From Sphingomonas sp. OV641 (lineage in GTDB: Bacteria; Pseudomonadota; Alphaproteobacteria; Sphingomonadales; Sphingomonadaceae), in contig NZ_FNZB01000004.1 in assembly GCF_900109205.1 (NCBI RefSeq), positions 62,001-126,000 of the forward strand: a DNA stretch of 64,000 nucleotides. The letters run 5' to 3'. Made by a program: the position numbers and the translations under genes. Under the pieces are notes generated by a model. The model searched no databases, was not told the DNA's origin, and was given only the letters and a program-made list of their open reading frames with translations. Below, one piece after another: positions 63,258-64,000 of this stretch (positions are counted from its first letter, which is position 1; each line of letters starts with the position of its first letter).

Positions 63258-63284
63258 GTCACCCCGGCCTCGTGCCGGGGTCCA
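63258..63284. repeat. Palindromic element of the GTCACCCCGG type
   Basis: GTCACCCCGGCC...GCCGGGGTCC, a REP-like hairpin related to those at 19877-20455 and 35214, in the gap before the last gene. Confidence 0.55.
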
Positions 63285-63406
63285 GGGTGGCGCGACCGTC
63301 ATCGCCCGAGGTCGGCGCAGCTGCGCCGATCTCTCGCGCCGTCGCATCGAAATGCGTGGATCGAAAACGAACCGCCAAGCGTCCCCTCTCCCGACAGGAG
63401 AGCGGC

Positions 63407-64000
63407 ATGACGATCCGGGCGATAGCACTCAATTGTACGCTGAAGGCACAAGGCGAAAGCAGCACCGACGCAATGATCGGCGTGCTCGAACGCGCCTTCG
63501 CCAGGGTGGACGTGACGCTCACCGAAACGATCCGCATCGCCGCGCACAACGTCAAACCCGGCGTCACCAGCGACGAGGGTGAGGGGGATGACTGGCCCGC
63601 GATCCGCGCCAAGATCCTCGCGCACGATATCCTGATCCTCGCCGGCCCGATCTGGATGGGCCAGATCGGCAGCGTCGCGAAGCGCGTGCTGGAGCGGATG
63701 GACGCCTTTCTGTCGGAAACCGACGATCAGGGCCGGATGCCGAGCTATGGCAAGGTCGCGGTGATGGCGATCGTCGGCAACGAGGATGGCGCGCACGCTT
63801 CCTCGGCGCAGGGGTTCCAGGCGCTCAACGACACCGGCTGGACGATCCCCCCGGTCGCCGCCTGCTATTGGGTCGGCGAGGCCATGGGCACGGTCGACTT
63901 CAAGGACCTGCCCGAAACCCCGGAAAAGGTACAGAAAACAGCCGCAATGACCGCCACAAACGCAGCCCACCTCGCCCGCCTGCTAAAAGACGCCCCGATC
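63407..64000 (+). CDS. NAD(P)H-dependent flavin oxidoreductase, 3' end beyond window
   Basis: A frame open to the window edge (198 codons, no stop). It starts M-T-I-R-A-I-A-L-N-C-T-L-K after CAGGAG. G-P-I-W-M-G-Q-I-G-S-V-A-K-R-V-L-E-R (about residues 80-97) and the V-G-N-E-D-G-A-H segment are typical of flavodoxin-fold NAD(P)H:quinone/FMN reductases. Function beyond that is not clear. It is partial only because of the window end. Confidence 0.85.
   Translation, partial: MTIRAIALNCTLKAQGESSTDAMIGVLERAFARVDVTLTETIRIAAHNVKPGVTSDEGEGDDWPAIRAKILAHDILILAGPIWMGQIGSVAKRVLERMDAFLSETDDQGRMPSYGKVAVMAIVGNEDGAHASSAQGFQALNDTGWTIPPVAACYWVGEAMGTVDFKDLPETPEKVQKTAAMTATNAAHLARLLKDAPI

Noticed and set aside
1..64000. 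tRNA, rRNA, integrase or insertion sequences
   Set aside because: No cloverleaf signature, rRNA segment, transposase motif or terminal inverted repeats with a target duplication were seen.

Overview
The window is very GC-rich DNA with alphaproteobacterial gene content, most like a Sphingomonas or other sphingomonad. The evidence is the RepA/ParAB type, an alphaproteobacterial LexA box (GAAC-N7-GAAC), a Rrf2-controlled flavohaemoglobin, a large TonB-dependent receptor, several GSTs and aromatic-type catabolic enzymes. No rRNA, tRNA, transposase or CRISPR array was found.

Left part (1-7.9 kb) is a replicon backbone, transcribed right to left: parA, parB, a cluster of 16-bp parS-like palindromes, repA, an iteron-type origin and a RES/Xre toxin-antitoxin pair. 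The sequence is therefore probably a plasmid or chromid, although an integrated plasmid cannot be excluded. A GIY-YIG-like gene lies at the left edge.

7.9-16.7 kb is a surface-structure locus. It holds a LuxR-type regulator divergent from a four-gene chaperone-usher operon (pilin, chaperone, usher, tip protein), followed by a NarL-type histidine kinase and response regulator.

16.7-40.2 kb is mixed accessory and maintenance content: LexA-controlled dinB, glutaredoxin-tspO, nsrR/hmp, a TonB-like TPR protein, an NAPE-PLD-like hydrolase, an exonuclease, an SDR without its catalytic tyrosine, a deaminase, an HhH protein, a hybrid histidine kinase, an arylsulfatase, an EamA transporter, selO, a MarR regulator and small proteins. 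The gaps are full of dispersed and tandem extragenic repeats.

40.3-63.2 kb is a catabolic island. A CoA-transferase and LeuC-type dehydratase, LeuD with its MarR regulator, an HMG-CoA-lyase-led operon of eight overlapping or closely spaced genes (lyase, hydratase, hydrolase, APH-type kinase, divergent enolase, D-2-hydroxyacid dehydrogenase, serine-less hydrolase, GST), a second GST, a DUF3237 protein, a TonB receptor, and an MFS/NTF2/CMD/GST/VOC operon fit uptake and breakdown of one organic compound. The same operator-like motif, CTTAGC-N3-CTARG or a close variant, overlaps the predicted core promoters of three of these units. This suggests one MarR-controlled regulon. The substrate is unknown. 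An RTX-repeat protein and a secreted transthyretin-like protein lie inside the island, and a truncated flavodoxin-like oxidoreductase ends the window.
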